Part shown: one piece after another, positions 19,615 to 29,887 of the stretch
How the letters are laid out: the number at the start of each line of letters is the position of its first letter
Position numbering within the stretch: position 1 is the first letter of the stretch
Assembly: GCF_004359215.1 (NCBI RefSeq)
Contig: NC_090613.1
Coordinates: forward strand, 2,983,414 to 3,044,283
Length of the DNA: 60,870 nt
Reading direction: 5' to 3'
DNA from: Bremia lactucae
Lineage: Eukaryota > Oomycota > Peronosporomycetes > Peronosporales > Peronosporaceae
Made by a program: the position numbers and the translations under genes
Notes under the pieces: model-generated
Database searches by the model: none
What the model was told of the DNA's origin: nothing
The model's input: the letters and a program-made list of their open reading frames with translations, nothing else

Positions 19615-21650
19615 TTGCGTTTATTGGATTATCAGATAAATGCATCCGATAATACTTTTTTAATATTTACCGGCTTTATATCGATCGTCATCCGATCGAT
19701 ACACAACACGCAACGGCATATTGTATTTCACAGCCCTTGCAGGCGACACTCCATCCCAAATCCCAATGATTTGCGCTTGCGCATCATGTATGAGCGTCAC
19801 GATGCACCAATAACTGGGCATCGTGGACGTGAGAAAACTTAACTCACAGTAAGTCGCGACTTTTATTGGCCCCGCCAGTATCAGTTTATGCGCAAGTACG
19901 TTCGTGCTTGCGAAGTATGTCAACGGGTGAAGCCCAGCCCTTCATCCCGTGCACCTCTCCAACCTCTACAACTTCCAGCAGAGTGTTGGCAGTCCGTATC
20001 TGTGGACTTCGTCTTCGGATTTCCCGAAAACGACCACAAAAATAATGGAATCCTTGTTTTTGTAGACAGATTCAGCAAGATGGTGCACCTTGCTGCGGTA
20101 CCAGAGTCGATTACGGCTCCGGGTTGTGCCCGTGTCTTTATCGACACGGTATTCAAATTCCACGGTTTACTCCGTGAACTGGTCTCGGATAGAGATCCAC
20201 CGTTATCGGCGGAGTTTGGCAATCCGTATTCTGATCTCTCGGAACACGGCTGACTATGTCAACATCCGATCACCCAGAAACGGATAATCAAACAGCGTCC
20301 TCGAAGAGATACTTCGAGGTTACGTCCAATCGTATCCGAATTGGAGCGAGTTTTTACCGATGGTCGAATTCGCCATCAATAATTCGGTGCATGCGTCTAC
20401 AACGCATACACCGTTCTTTGTGAATGGCTTACGCCATCCTCGCATACCGACCCAATTAGAGGGATCCTCTAGTCTAAGGGGGGGGGACTCGCAGGAGCAA
20501 AACCAATTCTGGCTCATGCTCAACACGCGTCGAAAATAACAACGACGCGAGTGATGTCAATGTCGAAGAAAACGACATCGAAAATGAGATTGATCTCATG
20601 GCAGTACGCACTAAGCGTACTGAAAAAGACAAAACAAATGAGTTAGCGGAAGAGTTTCTGCTAACTCGAGAATCAATTATCCGTTTCGTTCAGGATTCTA
20701 TTGCTAACGCAGTGGACCGACAGAAATGGAATGCAGACAAACATGGAAGAGCAAATGTTAATTCATTCAAATTAATGATCTAGTGCTACTCTCTACGGTA
20801 AACTTACCTAAACGATTAGTCACTAATGTGGGTAGCATTAAACTACTACCCAAGTTCATTGGGCCTTTCCGTGTACTGCATCGAAGAGGCAATGCGTACA
20901 CAATAGAATTGCGACGTAGGATGCGAACGCATCCTACGTTTTACGTTGGTCGGCTCCGGCCGTACCATCAGTACGCGGCTTCTTCCGAGGACGGATTTGA
21001 CCACTCTTTACAAGAATACCCAAAAGATTATTGTGATCGCGAACCAGATTTTCATGTTGAACCTGAAGTTTCTCAGGCCGGTTTCGAAGATCCTCGAAGC
21101 TACGATGAGCTGACGACAGCTCATCGCGGACAGCATGATACTTCCGCTCGTACTCCAACAAGGAGTACGCACTCTTCGAACGGTCTTCCAACCGCTCGAT
21201 ATGGTGAGCCTGCACCGTCTGCTCCAACGAGCGACGCTTACCGCGCTCGTGGTCAAGTCCCTCCTCCAAATCATGGAGGAAGCGATCGAGTTTGTCGACC
21301 ATCGACACTAGATCCGACACATGGGTCGGATTTAATTTTCACTCCTCCGCCACAACCATTGGTGAATTTCCAAGGCTGTCAACGTTTCCTTGTGGAACGT
21401 ATACTCCGTGATGTGAAGGGGTAGCGAACAAGTTATCTTGTTCGCTGGTGCGGTTTACAACCTTCACATGACAGCAGGGAGCCTCGTTCCCAGCTGGTTG
21501 TTGACGTTGAGAGCCTCGTCCGTCAGTATGACGAGACCCATCCAATGGATCATAAGGTCTATCAGAAAACACGCGCCTCTGGCGCCTGTAAATCGATGGC
21601 AAAACGTCAATCTCATCGCGCATCTCGATAGAGATGCGAGCCCTTCCCCT
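19615..21650 (+). pseudogene. family A integrase with GPY/F tail and chromodomain
   Basis: The zinc end ACEVCQRVK lies at about 19905-19931, and the core follows: SVSVDFVFGFPENDH (first catalytic Asp) and ELVSDRDPPLSAEF (second Asp), while the Glu block (QTxRxNRVLEE) is damaged near 20285. The GPY/F region is well kept (FIGPFRVLHRRGNAYTIELR, RTHPTFYVGRLRPYHQY; 20850-20975). The C-terminal chromodomain reads FLVERILRDVKG-stop-RTSYLVRWCG at 21389-21455, the module that steers chromoviral integration to modified histones. The element ends abruptly at about 21650 without a 3' LTR. Confidence 0.75.
20934..21650 (-). pseudogene. aORF C-terminal part of the 15.6-kb element
   Basis: The minus-strand frame 21320-20934 (128 codons) starts near SMVDKLDRFLHDLEEGLDHE and continues LEQTVQAHHIERLEDRSKSAY, heptad-like and probably a coiled coil. 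It matches 11928-11590 and 39276-38851. It overlaps the sense chromodomain linker, so part of its openness could be incidental. Further right (21715-21464) only fragments remain. Confidence 0.4.
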
Positions 21651-21659
21651 GGATCACTG

Positions 21660-22459
21660 GTGACCCGGCGAGGACGCCGGAGGAGATCGCTGCCCGCGAC
21701 GCTCTTCATGAGCATTACCTTACGCCGAAGGTAATGACGCGAAGCCAGTATCTGACGCGTTTACGTGATCAAGCTTGTGGGGCTTCGGTGACCTGCATGA
21801 GAAAGATTCTGATCGTTTTGTTTCCAAACGAAACAAGGAGTGAAAACGAAGTCTCATTTGAGAACTGGGTTCACCGGGCCCGCAAACTCCGTAATATCTG
21901 GAATATCAGAGAGTCTGCGGATTAAGGTGAAGCTTCGCTTCGACTTCGCTAAGCTTTAGGCCAAAGGCCAGTTACGTTCAGCATTTATGCCACAAAACGA
22001 AGTAAGGCTAGCCGATATTTCAGTGCTACGGTTGACCGTACAACCAAGGATCGAAGCCGCACTGAGGCTTTAGATCCACCTAATCCCACGTTTAGTAGTG
22101 GGAAGCGACGTTTGACGCGAGTTGACCCTCAGCTTGGAGCTCAAAAATGTCAACGTTGTACGGGCAATCTTGCCGAAGAGGTACCTCGAACTCCCAAGAG
22201 TTTTTGGAAGAGGGTTACCCTAGCCACTTCACCAGATACTAGTATTGACCCTCACGACGACGTCGCTTTAAAAGTTTCTCCACATGAAACTGAAGGTTTC
22301 CCCGCGCATCAAGCGGTGCGGGAGGGGGCCGAAATTTCGGCGGAAGCATTTGATGCTCAACGACACGAGGTGCAACTTCTTCGTGAGGTCCTTGCTCGGG
22401 TTGGGAGCTCTTTTGAGGCGGTTCGGGCGTCTTTCGCCGAAATCGCTTTTACCACGTAA
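21660..22459 (+). other. possible antisense reading frame at the 3' end of the family C element
   Basis: From the junction at about 21650 the plus strand is open to 21925 (GDPARTPEEIAARDALHEHY, then SFENWVHRARKLRNIWNIRE) and, in another frame, from 21953 to 22459. The second frame is antisense to the family C chromodomain, so it may be a shadow. The first lies beyond pol, where families A and B keep antisense frames. No family recognised. Confidence 0.3.
22100..22300 (-). pseudogene. family C chromodomain
   Basis: The minus strand reads APLDARGNLQFHVEKLLKRR, then YLVKWLG, NSWEFEVPLRQDC and NVDIFE with two stops. These are the aromatic cage region and helix of a chromodomain, placed as usual after the GPY/F module. 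Confidence 0.7.
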
Positions 22460-22563
22460 AGAGGGCCAGTTGGATATCCTGGTGAGGATGCAACAATCTG
22501 CGGCACGACCGCCTGTCTCGGCGCAAGCGCCTTCAAGTCCAAGTGGGAAGGGTCCCGATATGG

Positions 22564-23900
22564 CTAAAGCAAGCCAACGTAAAACACTGGATGTGTACGC
22601 AGCTTGTTGGGAAGGTTTAGCGTATAAGCTAGGCCCTTCTTGGCCACGAACGTAAATGGTCCAATAAAGCGCGGGCGAAATTTGGTCTTGAAGACCGCGG
22701 ATACCAAGTTGGTAGGTAGGTTCTTAGCGTTTAGTAAAACTCGGTCTCCGACCATATACGAATTAATACAGTTTCTGCTTTTGGCATCTGCTTCTTGTTT
22801 TTGTTTGTCTTGGCTATCAGCCATCGTATCTCTTACATGTCTTAAGATACTAAATCGCGTCGCGAGAAACTCGCTTACTTGTTTCCGAACGGTAACAGGG
22901 CTGATATCAGCAAGCCTATCGGCCGATTCTCCCCCACCAAGCCCTTAACCCTGCAGTGGTATCGTTAATGGAACGCGCGGTTGGTAAGACCGTTTACATA
23001 GAACACAGTATAGCCTGTAGAGGCATGAACAGCGTCATTGAACGCAAACTCCACTACTGGGAGCATTGAGCTCCAGCGCTTTGGTGTCTGAGCACACACG
23101 CTGCGTTAAACGTCTTCAATGACGCGATTGACAAGTTCAGTTCGACCATCGGTCTGTGGATGGTCCGCAGTGGACATCTCCAATCTGGTTATAAGCACTC
23201 GGAAAATTGATTTCCAGATTTACCCGTAAAATCGGGGATCCCGATCAGAGATAATTGCCACTGGCAAACCATGTTTTCGAAACACGCGATCGATGAACAG
23301 CTTAGCTGTACCGTCTCCATCAATGGAATCTGGCACGGCTGCTTAGTAAGCCATTTTGCTCAAACGGTCAACAAAGACCACTATACCGGAGTTACCGGCT
23401 GAATCTTTCGGTAGCCCAAAGACGAAATCCATACTAATGGACTCCCACAATCCTATGGGGACGGGAAGACTCGCCAGTGGCGCAGCAGCATGTGTCGAGG
23501 GTTTAATCCGTTGGCACGTTTCGCATGTGCGAATATATGTGCTGACCCATTTTTAAAGTTTGGGCCACCGACTCTGGCCTATGAAGCCGTAGGTCTTTTC
23601 TCAAGCGAGATGACCACCAAGGACAGTATCGTGTGCCTCATATTGGATCCGGTACTTCACCTCCTCATCATGAGGAACAATGACACGCGGAGGGTCCGCG
23701 ATGTTTGTGCAACAGGTTGTTATCGATAGAAATCGATGTAACCTTGCACGCAAACGTGCCGCCAATTTAATACCCAATTTGAGTCCTATAACGCTCGTAG
23801 CAGAGCTGCACACTGTTTATCCTTGGCGTAAGCCGAACTGATTAATTCAGGAATAGGTGACGAGATAGTCGTTGAATGAGAATCTCATAATCCGGCCTGC
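22564..23900 (-). pseudogene. family C integrase
   Basis: From right to left: NALADALSRRPDYE (RNase H end), the zinc-binding region with YEAHDTVLGGH (23640) and RTCETCQRIKP (about 23535), the core with SMDFVFGLPKDSAG (first Asp) and AIISDRDPRFYG (second Asp, about 23240). The Glu block follows as ADHPQTDGRTELVNRVIEDV (about 23100-23160), then VEFAFNDAVHAS. The last frame, 22824-22564, is intact and contains YMVGDRVLLNAKNLP and FRPRFIGPFTFVAKKGLAYT (GPY/F). All three acidic residues are readable, so decay is moderate: scattered stops and frameshifts. Confidence 0.8.
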
Positions 23901-23979
23901 GTGATAACGCGTCGGCCAAAGCATTTTGCTTGCCGGGCTTATACTTCACCACGAAGTTGGATTCCGCAAAAAAAGATAG

Positions 23980-24459
23980 TTATCGGGCCATTTTCTGTGA
24001 GAGATGGGGCGACTTAGTCGCCGTGCGCAATGATGTGTGATCTGTAAAAATCACAAACGGCTTAGAGCCGAGTGGATGACCTCTGAATTTGACGAGAGCA
24101 TACTTCATAACAAGGAACTCTTTGTCATGAACTGGGTAGTTCTTTTCCGCAGCTTTAAGCTTTTTAGACTCGAACGCAATAACACGTTGATGCCCATCAA
24201 CATCTGTTTGTAACAGAGCACTGCCAATGGCAAAATCTGATGCGTCAAAGACGATACTGAAAGGCCAATTTGGGTTTGGCAGTACCAGAATCGGGGCATG
24301 GATAAGACTACCCTTAACTGCTCGAAAAGCATTATTTTCGGTGCTAGTCCAGCACCATTCTATATCTTTCTTTAGGAGTTTAGATAATGGCCTAGCCATA
24401 TCAGCGTAATTTTTGCTATATTTGTGTAAATAATTGGCGAGACCCAACCACTTAAGCAA
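23980..24459 (-). pseudogene. family C RNase H
   Basis: The 159-codon open frame starts in the RT connection (GLANYLHKYSKNYADMARPL). It carries the RNase H signature residues in FSIVFDASDFAIGSALLQ (Asp), DKEFLVMKYALVKFRG (Glu) and PFVIFTDHTSLRT (Asp). It stops at a TGA in the RWxxFF region. Domain nearly complete; it would degrade the RNA strand during reverse transcription. Confidence 0.75.
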
Positions 24460-24500
24460 ATCCTTTTGGTTTTTAGGAACCGGCCAATCTACTATGGCTT

Positions 24501-25126
24501 TTACCTTAGCGGAATCGCTCTAAGGCATCGCTTTCCAATGAAGTTTTCTAAAGAAGGAATTTCGTCTGCGCCAAAAATGCATTTAGATGCATTGGCATAC
24601 AATTTTTTTGTGCGCATGCATTCGAGCACTGCTCGCAAATGGTCTAAATGGTTTTCCATATCCGACCGACCCTGCTCCGCACGACTATGGACAAAAATGT
24701 CATCGAAATAAGTCTGTGCATAACCTCGATGAGGGCGAAACAGTTGCGTCACTAGACGATTAAATGTTGCCGGGGCGTTGGAAAGCCATTGTGGAAAACC
24801 AGCCACTCCCATTACATGCCGCTTTGGGTGCTAACCGCTGTAAGCGGGATATCACTAGCTCGCATAAGCACTTGGTAGTAACCATTGACTAAGTCCAATG
24901 CACTGTACATTGTACATCCCACCATATTGTTCTAAAGAACATCTTTTCTAGGAATGGGGGTTTGGGCTGGTATAGTGGCAGCCTTAAGCTTATTATAAGC
25001 ATGTACAATGCGCCATTTACCATTTGGCTTTTTGACACAAAAATGTCGGTGTCGAATGAGGAGATTTGTTCTCTCGTAACATTTCAGCCTCGTGCTTTGC
25101 ATGGAAGAAATCGTCAATGACGTCAC
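24501..25126 (-). pseudogene. family C reverse transcriptase
   Basis: Two frames: 25126-24932 with RHFCVKKPNGKWRIVHAYNK and AATIPAQTPIPRKDV (fingers), and 24812-24501 with GFPQWLSNAPATFNRLVTQL and the palm YAQTYFDDIFVHSRAEQ (catalytic F-D-D). Thumb/connection residues follow (KLYANASKCIFGADEIPSL). A frameshift near 24815 separates the frames. Confidence 0.75.
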
Positions 25127-25929
25127 ACTGCTCCTTTGGTAAAAGCCATTGTTCTTGTGACACAGTATTTGGTTCCCATTACTAAGTCAATTTCATGATG
25201 AACACTTCTATCCGGAGCTAAAACAGATGGTGGGTTATTACATACCTTATCTTGGAATTCCTTAATTAAGGAATAAAAAGGATCCGTAGGATCTTCCAGG
25301 ATCGGTGACCCATTTCGCGCACAAAGTGCACCTTTTGTGTCATCCAGGACAGCTTCGTCTAGAAGTGACGATGAGTTTAACTCAACCATAGGTCGAATGA
25401 CCATCATTTCAGATAAGTCACCAGTTTTTAAGACTCGACCGCACTCATCAATAGACATTTCGTCTAGCTCTAAAAGAGCATGTAACGAGAGGATTGCCGC
25501 AAGGCTTACTTCCCCCTCAATGTTACCGGTTACGCCATTTACAAGCGTATGTACTTGCTCACTCGTATCACTTTGTGAGGGTATACACGCTTCGTGTCCA
25601 TCCTGTCTTGGAGTGAAGATGAAGACAATACGCCTTTTAGAGGCCGGGACATTCACGTCCCCAGGGTTTTCAGCCTGTATTGGTTCTATACAAGACATGG
25701 TGTCTAATTTGACATCCGATAAAGAGTTAAAAAACTCAACTTCCTTATCCAGCGAACGTTTACGTGTCGCCTCACGTGCATTAGGAGGATTTGACCCAAA
25801 ATGCCCTGGCGAACCGCCAATAGTGTCACTATTGACACTTAGGATGGTGCCACCTCGGCCGACCATACTCGGTGGACTTAGACGTGCCACTCCACGTATC
25901 TCAGGGATATTGCACGCTGCTTTCAGCAT
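25123..25929 (-). CDS. family C protease-RT linker (open frame)
   Basis: A 268-codon frame without a stop starts at the ATG at 25929. It is a low-complexity, acidic spacer (LLELDEMSIDECGRVLKTGD, LNSSSLLDEAV) that becomes RT-like at its end: SLIKEFQDKV, HHEIDLVMGTKYCVTR. In the polyprotein it joins protease to RT. It is the longest undamaged stretch of this element. A second minus-strand copy at 47719-48660 is broken. Confidence 0.6.
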   Translation of the reverse strand: MLKAACNIPEIRGVARLSPPSMVGRGGTILSVNSDTIGGSPGHFGSNPPNAREATRKRSLDKEVEFFNSLSDVKLDTMSCIEPIQAENPGDVNVPASKRRIVFIFTPRQDGHEACIPSQSDTSEQVHTLVNGVTGNIEGEVSLAAILSLHALLELDEMSIDECGRVLKTGDLSEMMVIRPMVELNSSSLLDEAVLDDTKGALCARNGSPILEDPTDPFYSLIKEFQDKVCNNPPSVLAPDRSVHHEIDLVMGTKYCVTRTMAFTKGAV

Positions 25930-26074
25930 TTAGTGAATCGTTAGTATAGCGAGTGTTACTCGACGAAGTACGTGCCGTTTTACTTATTTCTGCTCAGTCG
26001 GGCTCAAAATTAATGTTTTTAACATTAGAGTTTATTAACTCAGACATGCCAATGTCTAAAACAGTGACAGACTC

Positions 26075-26655
26075 ATTCTTGGTATGGCCTGGCTAGAACA
26101 TCATGAACCGAATTAGTAATATTTATTGTGAGGAGTAGCTTCTCCAGACAAGCTATTGATAAGCCTTTCTGGCAAAAGCCACGGCTTCTTTTCAGGGGCG
26201 AGATGAGACATTTTACTGTCTTCACTCCCCTGACCGTGGATCAATTGGAAGTCTAAGACCTTAGGCGCCACGCGCAATATTCCTAGCAAAGTTTTGGAGA
26301 GTCATGGACCCACCTTTGCTAGGCAACAAATGAGATCATATCTCGAATCCAAATCAAGGACGAGACAGCGTTCCATACTGTCAAAGTCCAGAAACTTTAT
26401 ACCTAAGTTCAATGGAACTTTGGGAACAGTGACCCGAGTCCCTGTCCCTAAGCAAACAGTGTTATTGTATTATCTCCATGCGCTCTAAGTACCTCCACGT
26501 ATTGTTGATTTCCCTCAATAGAAAGGCGTCGAGCATAATTGCAAGACACTCCTGAGTCAATTAAAATTGACCACGGCTTACCAAAGCCCTTTACAATCGA
26601 AATGAGCACCAAGCTAATTGGGGCAAGGTTCTATTTATTCTCACCTCCTTGAGGT
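26075..26655 (-). pseudogene. family C protease with an inverted internal block
   Basis: The minus strand reads WSILIDSGVSCNYARRLSIE (retropepsin D-S-G, about 26500-26560), QYVEVLRAHGDNTITLCLG (split) and LDLDSRYDLI up to about 26330. The next 255 bp (26075-26329) are flipped: on the plus strand they give LILGMAWLEHHEP and, after a 126-bp insert, WINWKSKTLGATRNI, which should continue the protease. The undisturbed order is visible at 48720-48860 in the other family C copy. Confidence 0.7.
26111..26236 (-). repeat. aORF-like fragment inserted in family C protease
   Basis: On the minus strand it reads KMSHLAPEKKPWLLPERL then INSLSGEATPHNKY, matching family A aORF KMFRLVTEKKPWFLPEQL / IISLSGETTPHNKY at about 12590-12690. 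It lies between the protease motifs HHEP and WINW inside the inverted block, with ACCG at both edges. Confidence 0.65.
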
Positions 26656-26695
26656 TTAACCGAGCCTAGGTCTTCCCCAGAAGGGCGCCCCGCAT

Positions 26696-27740
26696 CTACT
26701 GGGTATCGACGTTTCCCCGCACCGTACCAGATCTCTGGTATAGGTCGGAGTTGGAGCTCTTTCGGGCTTTACGCAAATTTCGAAGTGGGCAGGCAGGGCG
26801 TAAATGTTTCGTGCATTCGCGCACATAACATCTACGGATGGTCTTATGCTGTTCCACAGCTTGAAGAGCCTCTTCTCCTTCCTCAACGAGGCTTATAAAC
26901 ATAGGTTCCGCTCTATTAGACGGAACCCATGTGCTCGAAGAGCTTGTTCGGTAAACAGGCGTGCTAACGCGGGCAGACTTAAAGTCAAAGTCGGCGCGTA
27001 GCGCTATGGCAACTGCCTCTTCGAACGTAGCCGGATGAGATCGGAACAATTCCGTCCGGGCAATGCCTTCATTGAGACCCCCCATAAAAAAGGTCACTAC
27101 AATTGCCTCTTGCACCGGGTCTTGATGCATAGATGCAATGAGAGTTCTCAACTCCTGGACAAAGACCCCCAGGGTTCTTTTACCCTGCCGAGTCGCTAGG
27201 AGTCGTGCTCGCATGCAAAAAGCCTGATCAGGCGGTGCAAACATGCTGGTCACTTGCTGTTTCAGCGAATCCCATGAGGGGAAAGCGTCGTTTATGGATG
27301 TGCTGCACATTAATGCCCACTCTATGGCTCTACCTCCAAGTTTGGACATGGCCATAGCCACATTTGCCTTTCTGGTAAGAACAAGACGTAATCAATGGAC
27401 ATTTCCATTTGCTCAATTCAAAAAGGGAGATTTTCTCCCTCTTTTCCCTCATTTTTTTTTACATTTACAGTTAGAGGGCGAGCCCTCGGCTCTGAGTCAG
27501 GTACGGAGATGTACCGGGTAGGCATAGATGCCGCTAAAGGGTCCTGTACCTGACCGATCAGGGAGGCTTTGTACCGCATGAAAGCTTCAAGCCTTGCATG
27601 CAGGACCTCTGGTCCCTGGGAAATAATAAATTCCACGTGCTCAAGCCCGAATAAGATTTTGAGCTTGTCATAAGCGGCGCGTTGCGCTTCTGACAATTCT
27701 GGAACCTCTTTCACTGTCGTAAAAAATAAGTCTTGTAAAG
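26696..27740 (-). pseudogene. family C gag
   Basis: The N-terminal frame (to about 27418) is helical ([20 protein letters not shown]). After a frame break, 27361-26696 holds the gag core: MSKLGGRAIEWALMCSTSIND, FPSWDSLKQQVTSMFAPPDQ, RLLATRQGKRTLGVFVQELR, VVTFFMGGLNEGIARTELFR. It ends at a Cys/His-poor knuckle (CYVRECTKHLRPACPL, a C-x4-C-x3-H-x4-C arrangement). No clear ATG follows the primer site in frame. The role is particle assembly. Confidence 0.75.
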
Positions 27741-27774
27741 ACTCAGGCGTAGGTTGACTACGAGTGCTACCAGG

Positions 27775-28259
27775 TGTAGCGGAGCTATCACGCTCCTAAA
27801 GTCAGAGAAAGACTCTCAGACTCAGAGAGTCACTTAGTTCTATTGAGCTTATGGGTTTAACAACTCTGGGAGTCGTACATGCTATTAAAGCTTAAGGAAT
27901 CCTAGTTCAAGGGATTCAGGGGTTCGTAAAGCCAAGTGGCAACTAGTGCCCAAGAGGATATACCTTAGAAAGGCTTCTATCTCTTACAAATCAATGCGCA
28001 AGCCTTAGGAAGGCACTTAACGCTTTAAGATCAATGAGGAACTGCACTTTATTTAATTATTTAAATCTAAAAACCTTACCCTAGCTAATTTAAAATAGAT
28101 TTCGGCCCCAGATTTATATCTGGCGGCGACCACATAATTATTGCCCATATTTAATGGGATTTAAGCAACTAACTATTTTAAAATTAGATAAAGGGTATTT
28201 TACCCATTTAGTAAATGTACCACAACAACGGTTCTCCAACCGATGTGTGCCCCATTACA
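27775..28259 (-). repeat. family C LTR (5' LTR)
   Basis: Minus strand: TGTAATGGGGCACACATCGG ... CTCCGCTACA, 485 bp, followed by the primer site CCTGGTAGCACTCGTAG (27774-27758). Its right neighbour is family B sequence starting mid-gene, so this element inserted into, or recombined with, a family B copy. Confidence 0.85.
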
Positions 28260-28309
28260 CTATCAGCTTAAAGACATGAACTTTCCCTAGTGACCCTGCC
28301 AGTTTAGCA

Positions 28310-28729
28310 GTGGTCAATAAAACTACGTCCTATGACCGACCTCTCGGCGGTATCATAGGCGAGTTTGATGCTAAAAGCGTGAGCGAGGCTCAACGCTTTT
28401 TGATTAAGCGATTAGCCATCACACGAAAAGTCCGTGACGAGATGGCAAGCGCACAGGACAAGCAAAAAGAATATGCTGACCGAAATGGTCTCAAAATTAA
28501 CGAACGCTTTAAAGTGGGTGAAAAAGTACTATTAAGTATTGCTACCCTACCTAAAAATGCAATTTTTGTACTACCTGGAGGTACTACGAAGTTGTTGCAC
28601 CGTTTCATTGGGCCCTTTAAGGTGGTAATAGAGGTTGGTGACTCAAATTATAGGCTCACCCTTCCCTCGTATATAAAGACGCGCCGTATTTTAAGTGGGT
28701 CGTCTGAAACGGTATGTAGACTCAAATGA
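28310..28729 (+). pseudogene. family B integrase C-terminal region
   Basis: The 139-codon frame has FDAKSVSEAQRFLIKRLAIT, MASAQDKQKEYADRNG, FKVGEKVLLSIATLP and HRFIGPFKVVIEVGDSNYRL (GPY/F). It parallels 56160-56517. Chromodomain sequence is missing; the purely 3' part of the element continues to the right. Confidence 0.7.
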
Positions 28730-28790
28730 GCCTCATACCCCCATTCGTCGAAGAAGACGATGGTGACGCCGACTGTGAGTCTAGCGGCGA

Positions 28791-29069
28791 TCAGATGAGG
28801 GAGACGGTGAATTTACTTGGTGACTGCCTATGAAAAGGAGCACCAGCTGAGGCCTCTTCGCTAGTCTCAAATGGACTAGCAGAAGTAGCGTAGTGAGAAG
28901 AAACAGGGGGTACAGTACCGCCCATGATTTCTTTCACACGCAAGCGGGCGATATTAATTCGCTGCGACCGCTGTATCATCGCATCGGAATGCGGATGAAT
29001 GCGGCGCAAGAATTTCGCCTCGTATTGGTCGGGCGTTTCATTTAAACGCAACACGACCGGGTCTTCCAT
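28791..29069 (-). CDS. family B antisense ORF, second part
   Basis: The 92-codon frame begins MEDPVVLRLNETPDQYEAKF and continues HPHSDAMIQRSQRINIARLR, VPPVSSHYATSAS. It lies antisense to family B between pol and the 3' LTR. A trace (ATSASPFETSEE, SAGAP) remains at 57110-57165 of the 51-kb copy. It may be one gene with the frame at 29755-29228 (split by a frameshift or intron) or a separate gene. Family unknown. Confidence 0.45.
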   Translation of the reverse strand: MEDPVVLRLNETPDQYEAKFLRRIHPHSDAMIQRSQRINIARLRVKEIMGGTVPPVSSHYATSASPFETSEEASAGAPFHRQSPSKFTVSLI

Positions 29070-29227
29070 AATTTAATGACACCATAATAGTTTTGAGCAT
29101 TTAGAAAAGCGCGTTTTTTGAGCGACGCTATTGTCCCGTTTACACGAGGCCATTCAGAGAGAGGGAGCATAAGTGATATGCCACCCGTCACACAGCCACG
29201 TTTAATACGGCTGGCTTGTGACAGCGA

Positions 29228-29755
29228 CTAAGCACATTCACGCGTCGTCGGCGGAGCGTTACGCTCAGAATCCTCTATGTCAGAACCATTATGGATAATG
29301 GTCTGAGCAAAAGACGGTGTGGTTTTACCCAACGGAGAAGCGGCTGCGCCTTTATGGGCAGCGCTCGCAATAACCGTCGCTGCGCTATCCAGCGCAGACG
29401 ACGAGACAGCATTCGTAAGTGTTGCTGTCTCCATGTTATGAGCAATGATAGAAGTTTGGATGGGCAATAATGTGCCATCATCCTTCCTCGTGAGATCCTT
29501 GTCCGCATCATTACTTTGAGGTGACGGCAACGGTCTCGACTCATTGTAGTCGACAATGAGCGACGGATCAACATCCTCACTGATTAAGTGGGATGAATCC
29601 TTAAGCCCCGTTAACGCGACAGCAGCAGTAGCGGTCGGCGTTTCAGCTAAGGCATTGGACGCTGCAGGGCGTGTTAACGCGGCGCGCGCGCTAAATGCAA
29701 GAGTTAGTGGGCGTCTTCGCAGACGACCCTCCAACGTTGCCCATGTAGGTGGCAC
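29228..29755 (-). CDS. family B antisense ORF, first part
   Basis: The 175-codon intact frame starts at an ATG (MPPTWATLEGRLRRRPL). It is Ala/Ser/Thr-rich (NALAETPTATAAVALTGLKD, LIVDYNESRPLPSPQSNDAD, SAAHKGAAASPLGKTTPSF) and basic near the start. It runs from near the 3' LTR back towards pol, against the element's sense strand. The related frame at 57719-57180 has the same order of motifs with frameshifts; there the start reads MPPKRGHVGGSSAK with a KRTRR patch. Low complexity makes any functional guess unsafe. Confidence 0.5.
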   Translation of the reverse strand: MPPTWATLEGRLRRRPLTLAFSARAALTRPAASNALAETPTATAAVALTGLKDSSHLISEDVDPSLIVDYNESRPLPSPQSNDADKDLTRKDDGTLLPIQTSIIAHNMETATLTNAVSSSALDSAATVIASAAHKGAAASPLGKTTPSFAQTIIHNGSDIEDSERNAPPTTRECA

Positions 29756-29887
29756 CTTTGGCGCCGTGTATGAAAACAGAGGTCGCTAGAGTGAATCAGA
29801 GACTTAGCGGCGCGTCAAGCAGCATAGTTCTTCCTTCCACTTTATCGAAGTTTAAAATGTAACTTCGTTCTTTAAGGGAGTGGATAG

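Noticed and set aside
22112..22459. 115-codon plus-strand frame with protein-like text
   Set aside because: It lies exactly opposite the family C chromodomain (HVEKLLKRR, YLVKW, NSWEFEVPL on the minus strand) and starts at TTG; most likely an antisense shadow. Kept only as part of a low-confidence entry.
25337..25933. 198-codon plus-strand frame
   Set aside because: Complement of the open family C linker; Ser/Thr-rich text is what antisense of that linker gives.
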